Positions 40,155 through 48,743 are shown, counted from the stretch's first letter. The stretch: DNA of 64,000 nucleotides from Herbaspirillum sp. CF444 (GCF_000282135.1 NZ_AKJW01000067.1:29203-93202), one strand, 5' to 3'. Numbers and translations are program-made. Notes: a model not told the origin generated them from the letters alone.

Positions 40155-40173
40155 GGGGAGTCTCCTCGTTTTT

Positions 40174-40194
40174 CGTTCTGCGTTCTGCGTTCTG
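40174..40194. repeat. Three tandem copies of CGTTCTG
   Basis: The 7-base unit repeats perfectly three times between the yjdM stop and the oxidoreductase start, with a partial fourth copy (CGTTGT). It may vary in number between strains and lies only 20 bases before an ORF start. Confidence 0.75.
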
Positions 40195-40200
40195 CGTTGT

Positions 40201-40542
40201 TCAGACTTTTTTGACGAACTCGGTCTTCAGGCCCATCTGGCCGAAACCGTCGATCTTGCAATCGATGTCGTGGTCGCCGTCGACCAGGCGGATGTTCTTG
40301 ACCTTGGTGCCGATCTTGACGACGCCGCCACCGCCCTTGAGCTTGAGGTCCTTGATCACGGTGACGGTGTCGCCGTCCTGCAGGATATTGCCGGCGGCGT
40401 CGCGCCATACCTTGGCGGCGTCTTCCGCGACCTCCGTCGCTTGCGCCGACCATTCATGCGCGCATTCGGGACAGATGTAGAGCGCGCCGTCTTCGTAGGT
40501 GAATTCGGACTGGCATTGCGGGCAGGCTGGCAGGGTACTCAT
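40201..40542 (-). CDS. yjdM: Zinc-ribbon PhnA/YjdM-family protein
   Basis: This 113-residue protein has the zinc ribbon [21 protein letters not shown] near its start, with two CPxC-type pairs. The YjdM/PhnA core [52 protein letters not shown] follows. Despite the old name alkylphosphonate utilisation operon protein, the family's biochemical role is unclear. Length matches E. coli YjdM (111). Confidence 0.92.
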   Translation of the reverse strand: MSTLPACPQCQSEFTYEDGALYICPECAHEWSAQATEVAEDAAKVWRDAAGNILQDGDTVTVIKDLKLKGGGGVVKIGTKVKNIRLVDGDHDIDCKIDGFGQMGLKTEFVKKV

Positions 40543-40703
40543 GATGGCTTTCTTGATGATGTGGCAAGGACGCGGAAAAACGCCGGATGCCGGTTGCAGA
40601 ATGCGCAGTATACAGCGCCGGCAATCGGCGCCGGAGATGCGCAGCCGCTATACTATGGAACTGCAAATCGGTTCTGGTTGAACGTCGAAATTCAGGAGTT
40701 GGC

Positions 40704-41120
40704 ATGCTGCAGTCGCTTTCCGGTATCCCCATCCGCAAGGAGTGCCCGCCCGGCGCGTGCGTGTGCGATCGCGAGAGCCTGCTCGACCGGGCCGACCCCG
40801 ACACCGATCTGCGCATCCTGACGCTGACGCAGGAACAGGAGCGCCGGCTGATCGAACGCATCGATCGCATCGACAGCTACGACGATCTCCAGCACGTCAG
40901 CGCCCTGCTGTACAAACAGCTCGGCGTGGTCCTGCGCATCACGCCGAGCCCGCGCGAAGTGCGCACCGTGCGCGGCTTCGTGATCCTGCTGGAAGACCAA
41001 CCCGGCCTGTGCAAGAAGACGCGCCAGGCGGTACCCGCCGCGATTCGCAAATGCCTGGAAAACCATCCCGAAATCGCCTTCACCATCCTCAATGCGCACG
41101 ACCTGCTGGGCGACGCCTGA
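40704..41120 (+). CDS. Hypothetical protein with N-terminal Cys cluster, 138 aa
   Basis: The ATG at 40704 follows CAGGAGTTGGC. The N-terminus carries three close cysteines (ECPPGACVCDRESLL), which could bind a metal. It is followed by helical segments (LTQEQERRLIERIDRIDSYDDLQHVSALLYKQLG) and a beta/alpha C-terminal part ending FTILNAHDLLGDA. No family is recognised. No signal peptide or membrane segment is seen, so it is probably cytoplasmic. Confidence 0.65.
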   Translation: MLQSLSGIPIRKECPPGACVCDRESLLDRADPDTDLRILTLTQEQERRLIERIDRIDSYDDLQHVSALLYKQLGVVLRITPSPREVRTVRGFVILLEDQPGLCKKTRQAVPAAIRKCLENHPEIAFTILNAHDLLGDA

Positions 41121-41266
41121 CCTTCACCAGATCTGCGTTATCTGATTGTCTGGTTGTCCCCGCCCGAGAATATGCAGAAATCGCCTAAGCATCATCGAAA
41201 GCATTCGTTCTGAATCGCCATCGATTTGTTTAGTCTTGATGCCCACCACATTCTACGGGGCAGGAC

Positions 41267-42229
41267 ATGACAACATCGAACAAGCGCCGCCTGATTTTGC
41301 AAGCGACGGCTGCGGCAACGCTGGCGGGGGCGGCGGCATGGAGCAGCGCGGCCGAAGAGCGCACGCTGCGCATCGGCTACCAGAAGTTCAACACGCTCAA
41401 TATTCTCAAAGGCACCGGCAACCTGGAAAAGGCGCTGGCGCCGCTGGGCTGGAAAGTGAAATGGTTCGAATTCGCCGCCGGGCCGCAGCTGACCGAAGCC
41501 CTGAACGCCGACGCCATCGATTTCGGCCATGCCGCCGACACGCCGTCGGTATTCGCCAATGCTTCCGGCGTGAATGCGGTCTATCTGGCCGCCGAGCAGC
41601 CCTATCCGAAAGGCATCGGCATCTTCGTCGCGCAGGATTCACCCATCCGTTCGATCAGGGAATTGAAAGGCAAGAAGGTCGCGCTGGGTCGCGGCTGGAA
41701 TGTGCAATATCTGCTGGTGCGCGCACTGGAAGAAGCCGGACTCAGCTACAACGACATCGTGCCGGTGTATGTCTCCAATGCCGCCGATGTACGCGCGGCC
41801 TTTCAATCGGGCAACGTCGACGCGGCAGGTTTGTGGGATCCCTTCCTGGCAGGTCAGGAACTGGCGACGCGCCCGCGCATCCTGCGCGACGGCACCGGCC
41901 TGTCGAACAACCGCACCTTCCATCTGGCCACGCCGAAGTTCGTCGACCAGAACAAGAACATCATCCGCATCCTGTTCGCCGAGCTGAAGAAGACCAATAG
42001 CTGGACCCAGGCCCATCCGCAGGAAACCGCCGACCTGCTGGCGCCGCAACTGGGCGTCGACGCCAAGGTCCTGCGCCTGGCGACGGAGCGCCGCAACTAC
42101 ACCACCGTGCCCATCGATGCCGGCATCATCCAGGAACAACAGCAAATCGTCGAAGCCTTCTACAAACTGAACCTGATCAAGAATCCGGTGCAGGTCAAGG
42201 ACAAGGTCTACGGCGAAGCGCTGCTGTAA
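41267..42229 (+). CDS. ssuA: Sulfonate ABC transporter substrate-binding protein
   Basis: This 320-residue periplasmic protein has a signal peptide (QATAAATLAGAAAWSSAAEE) and the SsuA/NrtA-type fold. Motifs are LRIGYQKFNTLNILKGTGNLEKALAPLGWKVKWFEF, DFGHAADTPSVFANASG, and KKVALGRGWNVQYLLVRALEEAGL. It would deliver alkanesulfonates or taurine-like compounds. A flavin monooxygenase gene starts 9 bases later, the usual arrangement for desulfonation. Permease and ATPase genes (ssuB, ssuC) are not next to it. Confidence 0.88.
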   Translation: MTTSNKRRLILQATAAATLAGAAAWSSAAEERTLRIGYQKFNTLNILKGTGNLEKALAPLGWKVKWFEFAAGPQLTEALNADAIDFGHAADTPSVFANASGVNAVYLAAEQPYPKGIGIFVAQDSPIRSIRELKGKKVALGRGWNVQYLLVRALEEAGLSYNDIVPVYVSNAADVRAAFQSGNVDAAGLWDPFLAGQELATRPRILRDGTGLSNNRTFHLATPKFVDQNKNIIRILFAELKKTNSWTQAHPQETADLLAPQLGVDAKVLRLATERRNYTTVPIDAGIIQEQQQIVEAFYKLNLIKNPVQVKDKVYGEALL

Positions 42230-42238
42230 GCCTGTGTC

Positions 42239-43543
42239 ATGACCATACATCTCGCCGCCTTTCTCATCGCCGGCAATGCCGCCCACAGCCAGGTGCTGTG
42301 GCGGCATCCGCAGAGCCGGCCGGGTGGCTTCCTCACGCTCGATTACTACAAACACATTGCCCGGACGCTGGAACGCGGCAAGTTCGACCTGCTGTTTTTT
42401 GCCGACCGGCTGGCGGTGTCGACGCGCTTCGGCGGCGACCATCGCTATGGCGTGGCGTACGGCGATCAGGATGCGACGCGCATGGATCCGTTGCCGGTGC
42501 TGGGAGCAATTGCAGCGGTGACCTCGCGCATCGGCCTGGGCGCCACGCGCTCGACGACGTATTCGCAACCGTATAGCCTGGCGCGCGAGTTTTCCACGCT
42601 CGATCACTTGTCGGCGGGACGCGCGGCATGGAATGTGGTGACGTCGGTGAATCAGGGCGAAGCCGACAATTTCGGTTTGCGCGAAACGCTGGGACATGAC
42701 GAGCGCTACGATCGTGCCGACGAATTCCTCGATGTCACGCACAAGCTATGGCGCAGCTGGCAACCAGGCGCGCTCTTGCTGGAGGCGGAGAGCGGACGCT
42801 ACGCCGATCCCGACAAGGTCAATCCCATCGATCATCACGGCGCACATTTCAACGTGCGCGGCCCGCTGAACATTCCCGCATCCCCGCAGGGCGGCCCGGT
42901 GATCATCCAGGCCGGATCGTCGCATCGCGGGCAGGATTTTGCGGCGCGCTGGGCGGAGGTGGTGTTCGGCATCCAGCCGGATCTGGCGCGCATGCAGCGC
43001 TTCTATCAGGATCTGAAAAGCCGCGCCGAAAAGTTCGGGCGGCGACCGCAGGACATCAAGGTGCTGACCGCGGTCATGCCGTTTGTCGCCGCCGGCAAGG
43101 AGCAAGCGGAAGAGCAGCGCGCACGCCACAACGCCGTGGTCGATCCGGCGGTCGGCCTGTCGACGCTGTCGAGCCACATGAACGTGGATTTTTCCAGATA
43201 TGCACTGGATGCACCGGTGGACGACATCCAGGTCGAGGGCATGCAGGGTTTGTTCAAACTGGTGAAGGAGCTGTCGCGCGACGGCAGCCTGACGCTGGCC
43301 GATATCGGTCGCCTGTATGCCGGCGGCGTGCTGGTGCCGCAAGTTGCGGGCACGGCGGCAGACATCGCCGACTGGATGGAACACATCGTCGCACAGCAAG
43401 GCGCCGACGGTTTCGTGATCACGCCGACGCATCTGCCGGAAGGCTTCGACGATTTCGTCGATCTGGCGGTGCCGGAGTTGCAGCGGCGCGGGCTGTTCCG
43501 CTGGGATTACGAGGGCGATACTTTGCGCGCTCATCTGCGCTGA
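42239..43543 (+). CDS. FMN-dependent monooxygenase (NtaA/SnaA/DszA-type, luciferase family)
   Basis: This 434-residue flavin monooxygenase has the family features LTLDYYKHIARTLERGKFDLLFFADRLAVS, GLGATRSTTYSQPYSLAREFSTLDHLSAGRAAWNVVTSVNQGEADNFG and PQGGPVIIQAGSSHRGQDFAARWAEVVF. Relatives oxidise dibenzothiophene sulfone, nitrilotriacetate or sulfur compounds with FMNH2 from a separate reductase. Its position after ssuA suggests sulfur scavenging from an organosulfur compound. Confidence 0.9.
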   Translation: MTIHLAAFLIAGNAAHSQVLWRHPQSRPGGFLTLDYYKHIARTLERGKFDLLFFADRLAVSTRFGGDHRYGVAYGDQDATRMDPLPVLGAIAAVTSRIGLGATRSTTYSQPYSLAREFSTLDHLSAGRAAWNVVTSVNQGEADNFGLRETLGHDERYDRADEFLDVTHKLWRSWQPGALLLEAESGRYADPDKVNPIDHHGAHFNVRGPLNIPASPQGGPVIIQAGSSHRGQDFAARWAEVVFGIQPDLARMQRFYQDLKSRAEKFGRRPQDIKVLTAVMPFVAAGKEQAEEQRARHNAVVDPAVGLSTLSSHMNVDFSRYALDAPVDDIQVEGMQGLFKLVKELSRDGSLTLADIGRLYAGGVLVPQVAGTAADIADWMEHIVAQQGADGFVITPTHLPEGFDDFVDLAVPELQRRGLFRWDYEGDTLRAHLR

Positions 43544-43574
43544 AGTCCTCGCTCTTCCCGTACATGCGCCATCG

Positions 43575-43621
43575 CCGTCGTCCTGACGAAAGTCAGGACC
43601 CAGCGTTCGCTGGGACGACGG
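43575..43621. repeat. REP-like palindromic element, copy B
   Basis: The arms CCGTCGTCCTGACGAAAGTC and AGCGTTCGCTGGGACGACGG match those of the element at 29850-29931, without its inner hairpin. It lies 31 bases after the monooxygenase stop and just before a terminator. Confidence 0.8.
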
Positions 43622-43673
43622 TAATAGATCGAAAAGGCTGGTGGCGGCAGGGTGAGCCGAACAGCTGCATCAA

Positions 43674-43706
43674 AAAAAACGGCACGAGTGACTTCGCGCC
43701 GTTTTT
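43674..43706. terminator. Terminator between monooxygenase and deaD
   Basis: ACGGC-A-CGAG, loop TGAC, TTCG-C-GCCGT followed by TTTT; a run of A residues on the left makes it usable from both sides. Confidence 0.75.
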
Positions 43707-43733
43707 CATCTCACCCTACTGATTTACCTCAGC

Positions 43734-46433
43734 TTACCCAGGTTTGCCGCCCTTGCGATGCGGCGCAGCCTTGCCCGAGGCACGCGTATCAGGGCGCGCA
43801 TCCCGCTTGTCGGAACGTTTGTCGCCCGGACGACCGGCGCGTGCGCTGCTGTTGACCTTGGGCGGCGTGGAATTCTTCGCCGGGGTCTTGTCGTGATGCT
43901 CGGTGCCGGTGCCGATGATGCTGATGTTCATCTTGCGGCCGCCGATCTCCACCGCCTTCAACTGGTGCAGCAGCGGCTTGGGCATGCCGGCAGGCAGGTC
44001 CAGGGTGCTGTGGTCGTCGTGGATGTCGATGCGGCCGATGTGCTTGGCTTCGAGCCCGGCTTCGGTGGCGATGGCGTTGACGATGCCGGCGGGCGTGGCG
44101 GCATGCGCGCGGCCGATTTCGATGCGGAAGGTCTGCATCTGGAACTCCGGCTTGCCCTTTTCCTTGGTTTTGGTTTTGCGCGGCTCTTCGACCGGCGCGT
44201 GTTCCGTGCGCTCGGTGCGCTCAGGACGCTCAACGCGCTCCGTACGTTCGGCACGTGCAGGACGATCGTCGCCGCGACCGTTGTCCCGGTCGGTGCGCGG
44301 ACCGCGTTCGGCACGCAGCATCGGCGGACGCTCGTCGGTCACGCTGATCTTGAGCTGCTGACCGGCGACCCAGACCTTCTTGAGATGCTGCAGCAAATCG
44401 TCGGGCATGTCGCCCGGCAGATCCAGCACGCTGTGGTCGTCGAAGATTTCGATGCGGCCGATGTGCTTGGCATCCATGCCGGCTTCGTTGGCGATGGCGC
44501 CGACGATGTTGCCCGGCTTGACGCCGTGCTCATGGCCGACTTCGATGCGGTACGTCTGTGTCGTGTGGGCGGCGAAGTCGGCTTTGGTCGGGCGCGGACG
44601 CTCAGTGCGTTCCGGACGTTCTGCACGTTCAGCCCGCTCGGGACGATCGGTGCGCTCGGCACGTTCCGGACGCTCGCTCCGTGCGGCACGCGGCGCAGCG
44701 GTGGCGTTGCCGTCGTCGCGGCTGATCTGCAATTGCTGGCCGGCGACGCGCACGGATTTCAGATGGTCGATCAGATCGGCAGGCATATCGTCCGGCAGAT
44801 CGAGCACGCTGTAGTCGTCATAAATTTCGATACGGCCGATGTGCTTGGAATCCATGCCGGCTTCGTTGGCAATCGCGCCGACGATGTTGCCGGGCTTGAC
44901 GCCGTGTTGATGGCCGACTTCGATGCGGAAGGTCTGCATGCCGGGATCGGCGGCGCGGACGATGCGCTCCTTGGCGGCGTAGCTCGGGCGCTCGGTGCGT
45001 TCATGGCGATCGCCACGATCGCCACGATCACCACGCTCTGCACGCGGCGAGCGGTCCGGACGTTCGCGCGGGGCGCGGTCGTCGTTACGGACGAATTCAG
45101 GCTCGCGCTGGTTCTTGTCGAGCAGCAACGGCACGTCGCCGCGCGCCATCTTGGCCAGCGCTGCGGCGATGTCGACCGCGGTGACGTTCTGTTCGCGCTC
45201 GTAGTCTTCGATCAGCGAGCGGAAGATGTCGAGACCGCCGTCGGCCAGCGTTTCGCCGATCTGTTCCTTGAAGCGCGCCACGCGCACGTCATTGACGGCC
45301 TGCACGCTCGGCAAGGTCATCTGCGTGATCGGCTGGCGCGTCGAGCGTTCGATGCTCTTGAGCAAATTCTTTTCACGCGGGGTGATGAACAGGATCGCTT
45401 CGCCGCTGCGTCCGGCACGGCCGGTGCGGCCGATGCGGTGGGTGTAGCTTTCCGGATCGTAAGGGACGTCGTAGTTGATGACATGGCTGATGCGTTCGAC
45501 ATCGAGGCCGCGCGCGGCGACGTCGGTGGCGATCAGGATGTCGATCTGGCCGTCTTTCAATTGCTGGATGGTGCGCTCGCGCTGTTGCTGCTGGACATCG
45601 CCGTTGATGGCGGCGGCGGCAAAACCCCTCGCCTGCAGCTTGCCGGCGAGCTCTTCGGTGCCGAGCTTGGTGCGCGAAAAAATGATGAGGCCGTCGAAGG
45701 GTTCGACTTCGAGGATGCGCGTCAGCGCGTCGAGCTTGTGCATGCCGCTGACCAGCCAGTAGCGCTGGCGGATGTTTTCGGCGGTGCCGGTCTTGGCGGC
45801 GACGGTGATTTCCGCAGGGTCGCGCAGATAGGTCTTGGCGATGCGCTTGATGACGGCCGGCATGGTCGCGGAGAACAACGTGGTCTGGCGCGTGGCCGGG
45901 GTCTTTTGCAAAATCGATTCGACGTCGTCGATGAAACCCATGCGCAGCATTTCATCGGCTTCGTCGAGCACCATGGTCTTCAGTTGCGACAGATCGAGCG
46001 AGCCCTTGTCGAGGTGATCGATCACGCGGCCGGGGGTCCCGACCACCACGTGCACGCCGCGGCGCAAGGCGCTCAGCTGCGGGCCGTAGCTCTGGCCGCC
46101 GTAAATAGGCAAGACGTGGAAACCGGGGATGTGCGTGGCATAGCGCTGAAATGCTTCGGCCACCTGGATCGCCAGTTCGCGCGTCGGCGCCAGCACCAGC
46201 GCTTGCGGCGCGGTCTGGCGGATGTCGATGCGCGACAGGATCGGCAAGGCGAACGCCGCGGTTTTGCCGGTGCCGGTCTGCGCCTGGCCCAGCACGTCGC
46301 GGTTGTTCAGCAAGGTGGGGATGGTGGCGGCCTGGATCGGCGAGGGTGTTTCGTAACCGAGTTCCTTCAGGACGCGCAGCAGCGGTTCGCTGAGATTGAG
46401 ATCGGAAAATTGGGGGAGAGGTGCTTCGGACAT
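43734..46433 (-). CDS. deaD: DEAD-box RNA helicase with three C-terminal DbpA-type domains
   Basis: This 899-residue helicase unwinds structured RNA in ribosome assembly and cold adaptation. The core has Walker A AQTGTGKT (about 51-58), PTRELAIQ, DEAD (157-160), SAT (189-191) and HRIGRTGRAGR (332-342). After an Arg/Asp/Glu-rich linker come three DbpA RNA-binding domains at about 499-571, 626-698 and 767-840, separated by ERPERxER-type repeats. The tail is Lys/Arg-rich. E. coli DeaD/CsdA is much shorter, with one such domain. ATG at 46433; GTG at 46445 is an alternative. Confidence 0.93.
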   Translation of the reverse strand: MSEAPLPQFSDLNLSEPLLRVLKELGYETPSPIQAATIPTLLNNRDVLGQAQTGTGKTAAFALPILSRIDIRQTAPQALVLAPTRELAIQVAEAFQRYATHIPGFHVLPIYGGQSYGPQLSALRRGVHVVVGTPGRVIDHLDKGSLDLSQLKTMVLDEADEMLRMGFIDDVESILQKTPATRQTTLFSATMPAVIKRIAKTYLRDPAEITVAAKTGTAENIRQRYWLVSGMHKLDALTRILEVEPFDGLIIFSRTKLGTEELAGKLQARGFAAAAINGDVQQQQRERTIQQLKDGQIDILIATDVAARGLDVERISHVINYDVPYDPESYTHRIGRTGRAGRSGEAILFITPREKNLLKSIERSTRQPITQMTLPSVQAVNDVRVARFKEQIGETLADGGLDIFRSLIEDYEREQNVTAVDIAAALAKMARGDVPLLLDKNQREPEFVRNDDRAPRERPDRSPRAERGDRGDRGDRHERTERPSYAAKERIVRAADPGMQTFRIEVGHQHGVKPGNIVGAIANEAGMDSKHIGRIEIYDDYSVLDLPDDMPADLIDHLKSVRVAGQQLQISRDDGNATAAPRAARSERPERAERTDRPERAERAERPERTERPRPTKADFAAHTTQTYRIEVGHEHGVKPGNIVGAIANEAGMDAKHIGRIEIFDDHSVLDLPGDMPDDLLQHLKKVWVAGQQLKISVTDERPPMLRAERGPRTDRDNGRGDDRPARAERTERVERPERTERTEHAPVEEPRKTKTKEKGKPEFQMQTFRIEIGRAHAATPAGIVNAIATEAGLEAKHIGRIDIHDDHSTLDLPAGMPKPLLHQLKAVEIGGRKMNISIIGTGTEHHDKTPAKNSTPPKVNSSARAGRPGDKRSDKRDARPDTRASGKAAPHRKGGKPG

Positions 46434-46614
46434 GGTGAGACTCACAGGTTCTTTTAGGCCGCAGGGCGCGGCCGGATGGTGACGCAGTTTACTCGCTTGT
46501 GACGGAATCAGCGAAGTTAAGTTGCAACACCGACAGGGAAGCTGCTTCCGCCGACACGTCGCCGGCAGGGATCTTACGAGAGAAAAATGCTGCGGCGGAC
46601 GCCAAGTCCGCTAC

Positions 46615-46885
46615 TAGAACTCATTTCATAAATAGGCGTGAGTGCGAGCTTACCCTGTTTGGGATGAAGTGCAAGGCGCGAATCGGGGTCAAGACTGGGC
46701 GTCTTGACCCTGATTCGTAACGCGGCAATTCGCCCAAACAGGCCGCTCCCTACGGGTTCTTCCCAGAAAGGGCGCTGGCCGCGTTGTGCTCCTTGCGTGT
46801 GCCCCGGCACACGACGCGTCGCACGCCTTGCCAGCACCCTTTCTGGGAAGAACGCATCTCACGCCTATTTATGAAATGAGTTCTA
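46615..46885. mobile_element. 271-bp foldback/MITE-like element with perfect 28-bp terminal inverted repeats
   Basis: Left terminus 46615-46642 starts TAGAACTCATTTCATAAATA; the right terminus 46858-46885 is its exact reverse complement, ending TTCTA. Inside are two large hairpins. One is at 46654-46742 (outer arms CCTGTTTGGG/CCCAAACAGG, inner 17-bp stem around 46679-46717). The other is at 46757-46852 (23-bp arms with one mismatch, core GTGTGCC/GGCACAC). A TA sits at each end, compatible with a TA target duplication. No coding capacity for a transposase. The 46434-46961 gap holds no other feature. Confidence 0.8.
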
Positions 46886-46961
46886 ATAAGTGCCGAACGG
46901 CAATCAAGCCGCGACGATCATGGCGACCATTCCCGGCGGCGATTGCGTGCAATAGTTGGTG

Positions 46962-47216
46962 TTATTGAAAGGTATTGGGCGTCAGTTGCAGCGGTGTGCC
47001 CTGCACGCCGGCACGCACCATGCGGCGGGCGACGCCGGTGATGTTGGGTTCCAGCTCGCGAAAGGTTTGCATCGGGCCGATGGCGGTAAACATCTGCGAG
47101 GCCAGCTTGATCAGCGCTTCGTTGGAGATGAAGCACTCGCGATTGACGAATTCGACGCAGACGGAAAAAACGATGCCCGCTTTGGTCATTTTCACTTCGG
47201 TTGACGCTTGAGACAT
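46962..47216 (-). CDS. Small DUF1488-like protein, 84 aa
   Basis: This is an 84-residue soluble protein (MSQASTEVKMTKAGIVFSVCVEFVNRECFISNEALIKLASQM...). A beta segment, then CFISNEAL and a helix ending NITGVARRMVRAG, resembles the DUF1488 family, whose function is unknown. Start ATG at 47216, with GAAAGTGAGCTGTC just upstream. It is transcribed away from infA. Family assignment is tentative. Confidence 0.62.
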   Translation of the reverse strand: MSQASTEVKMTKAGIVFSVCVEFVNRECFISNEALIKLASQMFTAIGPMQTFRELEPNITGVARRMVRAGVQGTPLQLTPNTFQ

Positions 47217-47358
47217 GACAGCTCACTTTCAATCGTAGAATCCAGTTATAGTGCGCGCAAGCGTCGCCAATAGCAATTAAAATCGGCAAACGGCGGGCTT
47301 TCCCACCCCTTTTTCGGGCTCCGCGCGGGCTTATCCGGCCGCCGCCGCGCCAACAGGG

Positions 47359-47364
47359 TATAAT
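47359..47364 (+). promoter_or_regulatory. Probable -10 box (TATAAT) for infA
   Basis: A perfect TATAAT, preceded by GG, lies 315 bases before the infA start. No strong -35 is visible. Transcription from here would give a leader of about 305 bases with no gene; the leader is pyrimidine-rich (for example CTCTTTTTTCTGCGTTCTC near 47590). Confidence 0.6.
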
Positions 47365-47679
47365 AGCGCCTAGTCGGGCGATTCGCCCTTTTCCGGACTG
47401 GCCCGTCGCATTGCCCGTCTCCACTCTTTCCGGTCGTGCTTCTGTCGTTCCCGAGCAGTCGGCCCGTCCCGTAGTAACCGTCCTGTGCCGGCAACGTTGT
47501 ACTTCCGGCGCAAAAGTCTTTTTGTGTGTCCTTGTTTGGGCACCTGAACGAAAAGCAAAATCGCACTGGTCCGCTCGCGCGGCAACCGGTCTCTTTTTTC
47601 TGCGTTCTCTGGCGAATGCCGTGCAGCTCGATTGCTGCGTGCCTGTTTCGCCCGTCGAGCGCCTTACCTGGAAACCACC

Positions 47680-47943
47680 ATGGCTAAAGAAGAATTACTC
47701 GAAATGAACGGCCTCGTCGAAGAAGTCCTCCCTGACTCGCGCTTTCGCGTCAATCTGGAAAACGGTCATCGACTGATCGCCTACACCTCCGGCAAGATGC
47801 GCCAAAACCATATCCGCATCCTGGCCGGCGACAAAGTCACGCTGGAACTGTCTCCTTATGACCTGAGCAAGGGCCGCATCACTTTCCGTCACCTGGAAAA
47901 GCGCGGACCGGTCGGCGGCGGACAACAACGTCGTCGCTATTAA
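47680..47943 (+). CDS. infA: Translation initiation factor IF-1
   Basis: This 87-residue S1/OB-fold factor occupies the ribosomal A site during initiation. Conserved residues include [67 protein letters not shown]. It is about 15 residues longer than standard IF-1 because of a tail ([17 protein letters not shown]). This is the long form found as an extra infA copy in many betaproteobacteria, apart from the ribosomal-protein operon copy. A long untranslated leader and the neighbouring cold-shock gene suggest regulation by temperature. Confidence 0.94.
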   Translation: MAKEELLEMNGLVEEVLPDSRFRVNLENGHRLIAYTSGKMRQNHIRILAGDKVTLELSPYDLSKGRITFRHLEKRGPVGGGQQRRRY

Positions 47944-47975
47944 AGTTACCTGACGTCCACACTGGAAACCGCGCC

Positions 47976-48284
47976 ATGTCCGACACCATCATCGAACGCT
48001 CTGCAGGCGCTGCGGCGATTTCCGCCAAGGCGCTGTCCATCGCGCTTGCGCTCGAGGTCGAGATCGCCGATTGCGTGTGGGACATCGGCGCCGATCTCAC
48101 GCATGAACATGCGCATCGCTTGGAATTGGTGACGGCGGCAAAATCGGTGCGCGTGTATTTTCGCGAACTGGAACTGACCACCGCGGGCAATGCCTCGCGC
48201 AGCAAGCGTATCGATGAGCGCCTGCAACGCGCCATCGCGCAGTTGCAGCAACGCGCACCTGCGCCGACCTACGGCTATAACTGA
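47976..48284 (+). CDS. Hypothetical protein, 102 aa
   Basis: This protein of 102 residues begins 32 bases after infA on the same strand. It is acidic at the start and basic at the end, with helix-forming stretches (AKALSIALALEVEIADCVWDIGADLTHEHAHRLELV). No signal or membrane segment is seen. An overlapping minus-strand reading frame of similar size exists, but co-orientation with infA and codon use favour this strand. No family recognised. Confidence 0.55.
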   Translation: MSDTIIERSAGAAAISAKALSIALALEVEIADCVWDIGADLTHEHAHRLELVTAAKSVRVYFRELELTTAGNASRSKRIDERLQRAIAQLQQRAPAPTYGYN

Positions 48285-48349
48285 GATCACTGAGCTGAGC
48301 TTGCGAGCCGGGCTTGACGAAATAAATCTCCATTTATCACGATATGCTT

Positions 48350-48370
48350 AGGTAAGTCTCTGATTTACCT
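48350..48370. promoter_or_regulatory. Inverted repeat upstream of the cold-shock gene
   Basis: AGGTAA and TTACCT are separated by 9 bases, just before TGTATATTG, a possible -10 region. This would give an mRNA leader of roughly 150 bases, a length usual for cspA-type genes. No obvious -35. Confidence 0.4.
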
Positions 48371-48530
48371 GTATATTGAATTCTGCACTTACATCAAGTC
48401 GTCGTTATTGTCGGTCTCTCTCCCTTGCGCTTGTTCACAAGCCATCTCTGTTTGACTCTCTTCGGTTACATCTTGCTTGATCTCGGGTGCGCTTCGGGCG
48501 TCGTCCCTCATTTTTTCAAGGAAGTAAAAC

Positions 48531-48743
48531 ATGTCTACATCACAAACCGGCACAGTCAAATGGTTCAACGATTCCAAGGGCTTCGGCTTTATCACGCCTG
48601 ATCAAGGCGGCGACGATCTGTTCGCGCATTTCCAGGACATCCAGTCGACCGGTTTCAAGAGCCTGGCTGAAAACCAACGCGTTTCGTTTGAACGCGGCAC
48701 TGGTCCTAAAGGCGAAAAAGCGACCAACATTCGTCCTATCTGA
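48531..48743 (+). CDS. cspA: Cold-shock protein (CspA family)
   Basis: This 70-residue single cold-shock domain has both nucleic-acid-binding motifs: RNP1 KGFGFITP and RNP2 DLFAHF, after [12 protein letters not shown]. It acts as an RNA chaperone. Strong AAGGAAGTAAAAC ribosome site. The sequence ends [11 protein letters not shown] leader of about 150-240 bases upstream without a gene is consistent with cold-controlled translation. Which paralogue it is cannot be told. Confidence 0.93.
   Translation: MSTSQTGTVKWFNDSKGFGFITPDQGGDDLFAHFQDIQSTGFKSLAENQRVSFERGTGPKGEKATNIRPI

Noticed and set aside
40174..40194. Short tandem repeat as a CRISPR array
   Set aside because: The unit is only seven bases with no spacers. 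No repeat-spacer pattern was found anywhere in the window.
43758..46457. 899-residue plus-strand open frame opposite the helicase
   Set aside because: It is an antisense shadow of deaD: repetitive, His/Ala/Arg-rich and without recognisable domains, while the minus strand encodes a full DEAD-box protein.
46499..46837. Short ORFs across the foldback element
   Set aside because: They run through inverted repeats and give similar peptides on both strands because of the palindromes; no coding signal.
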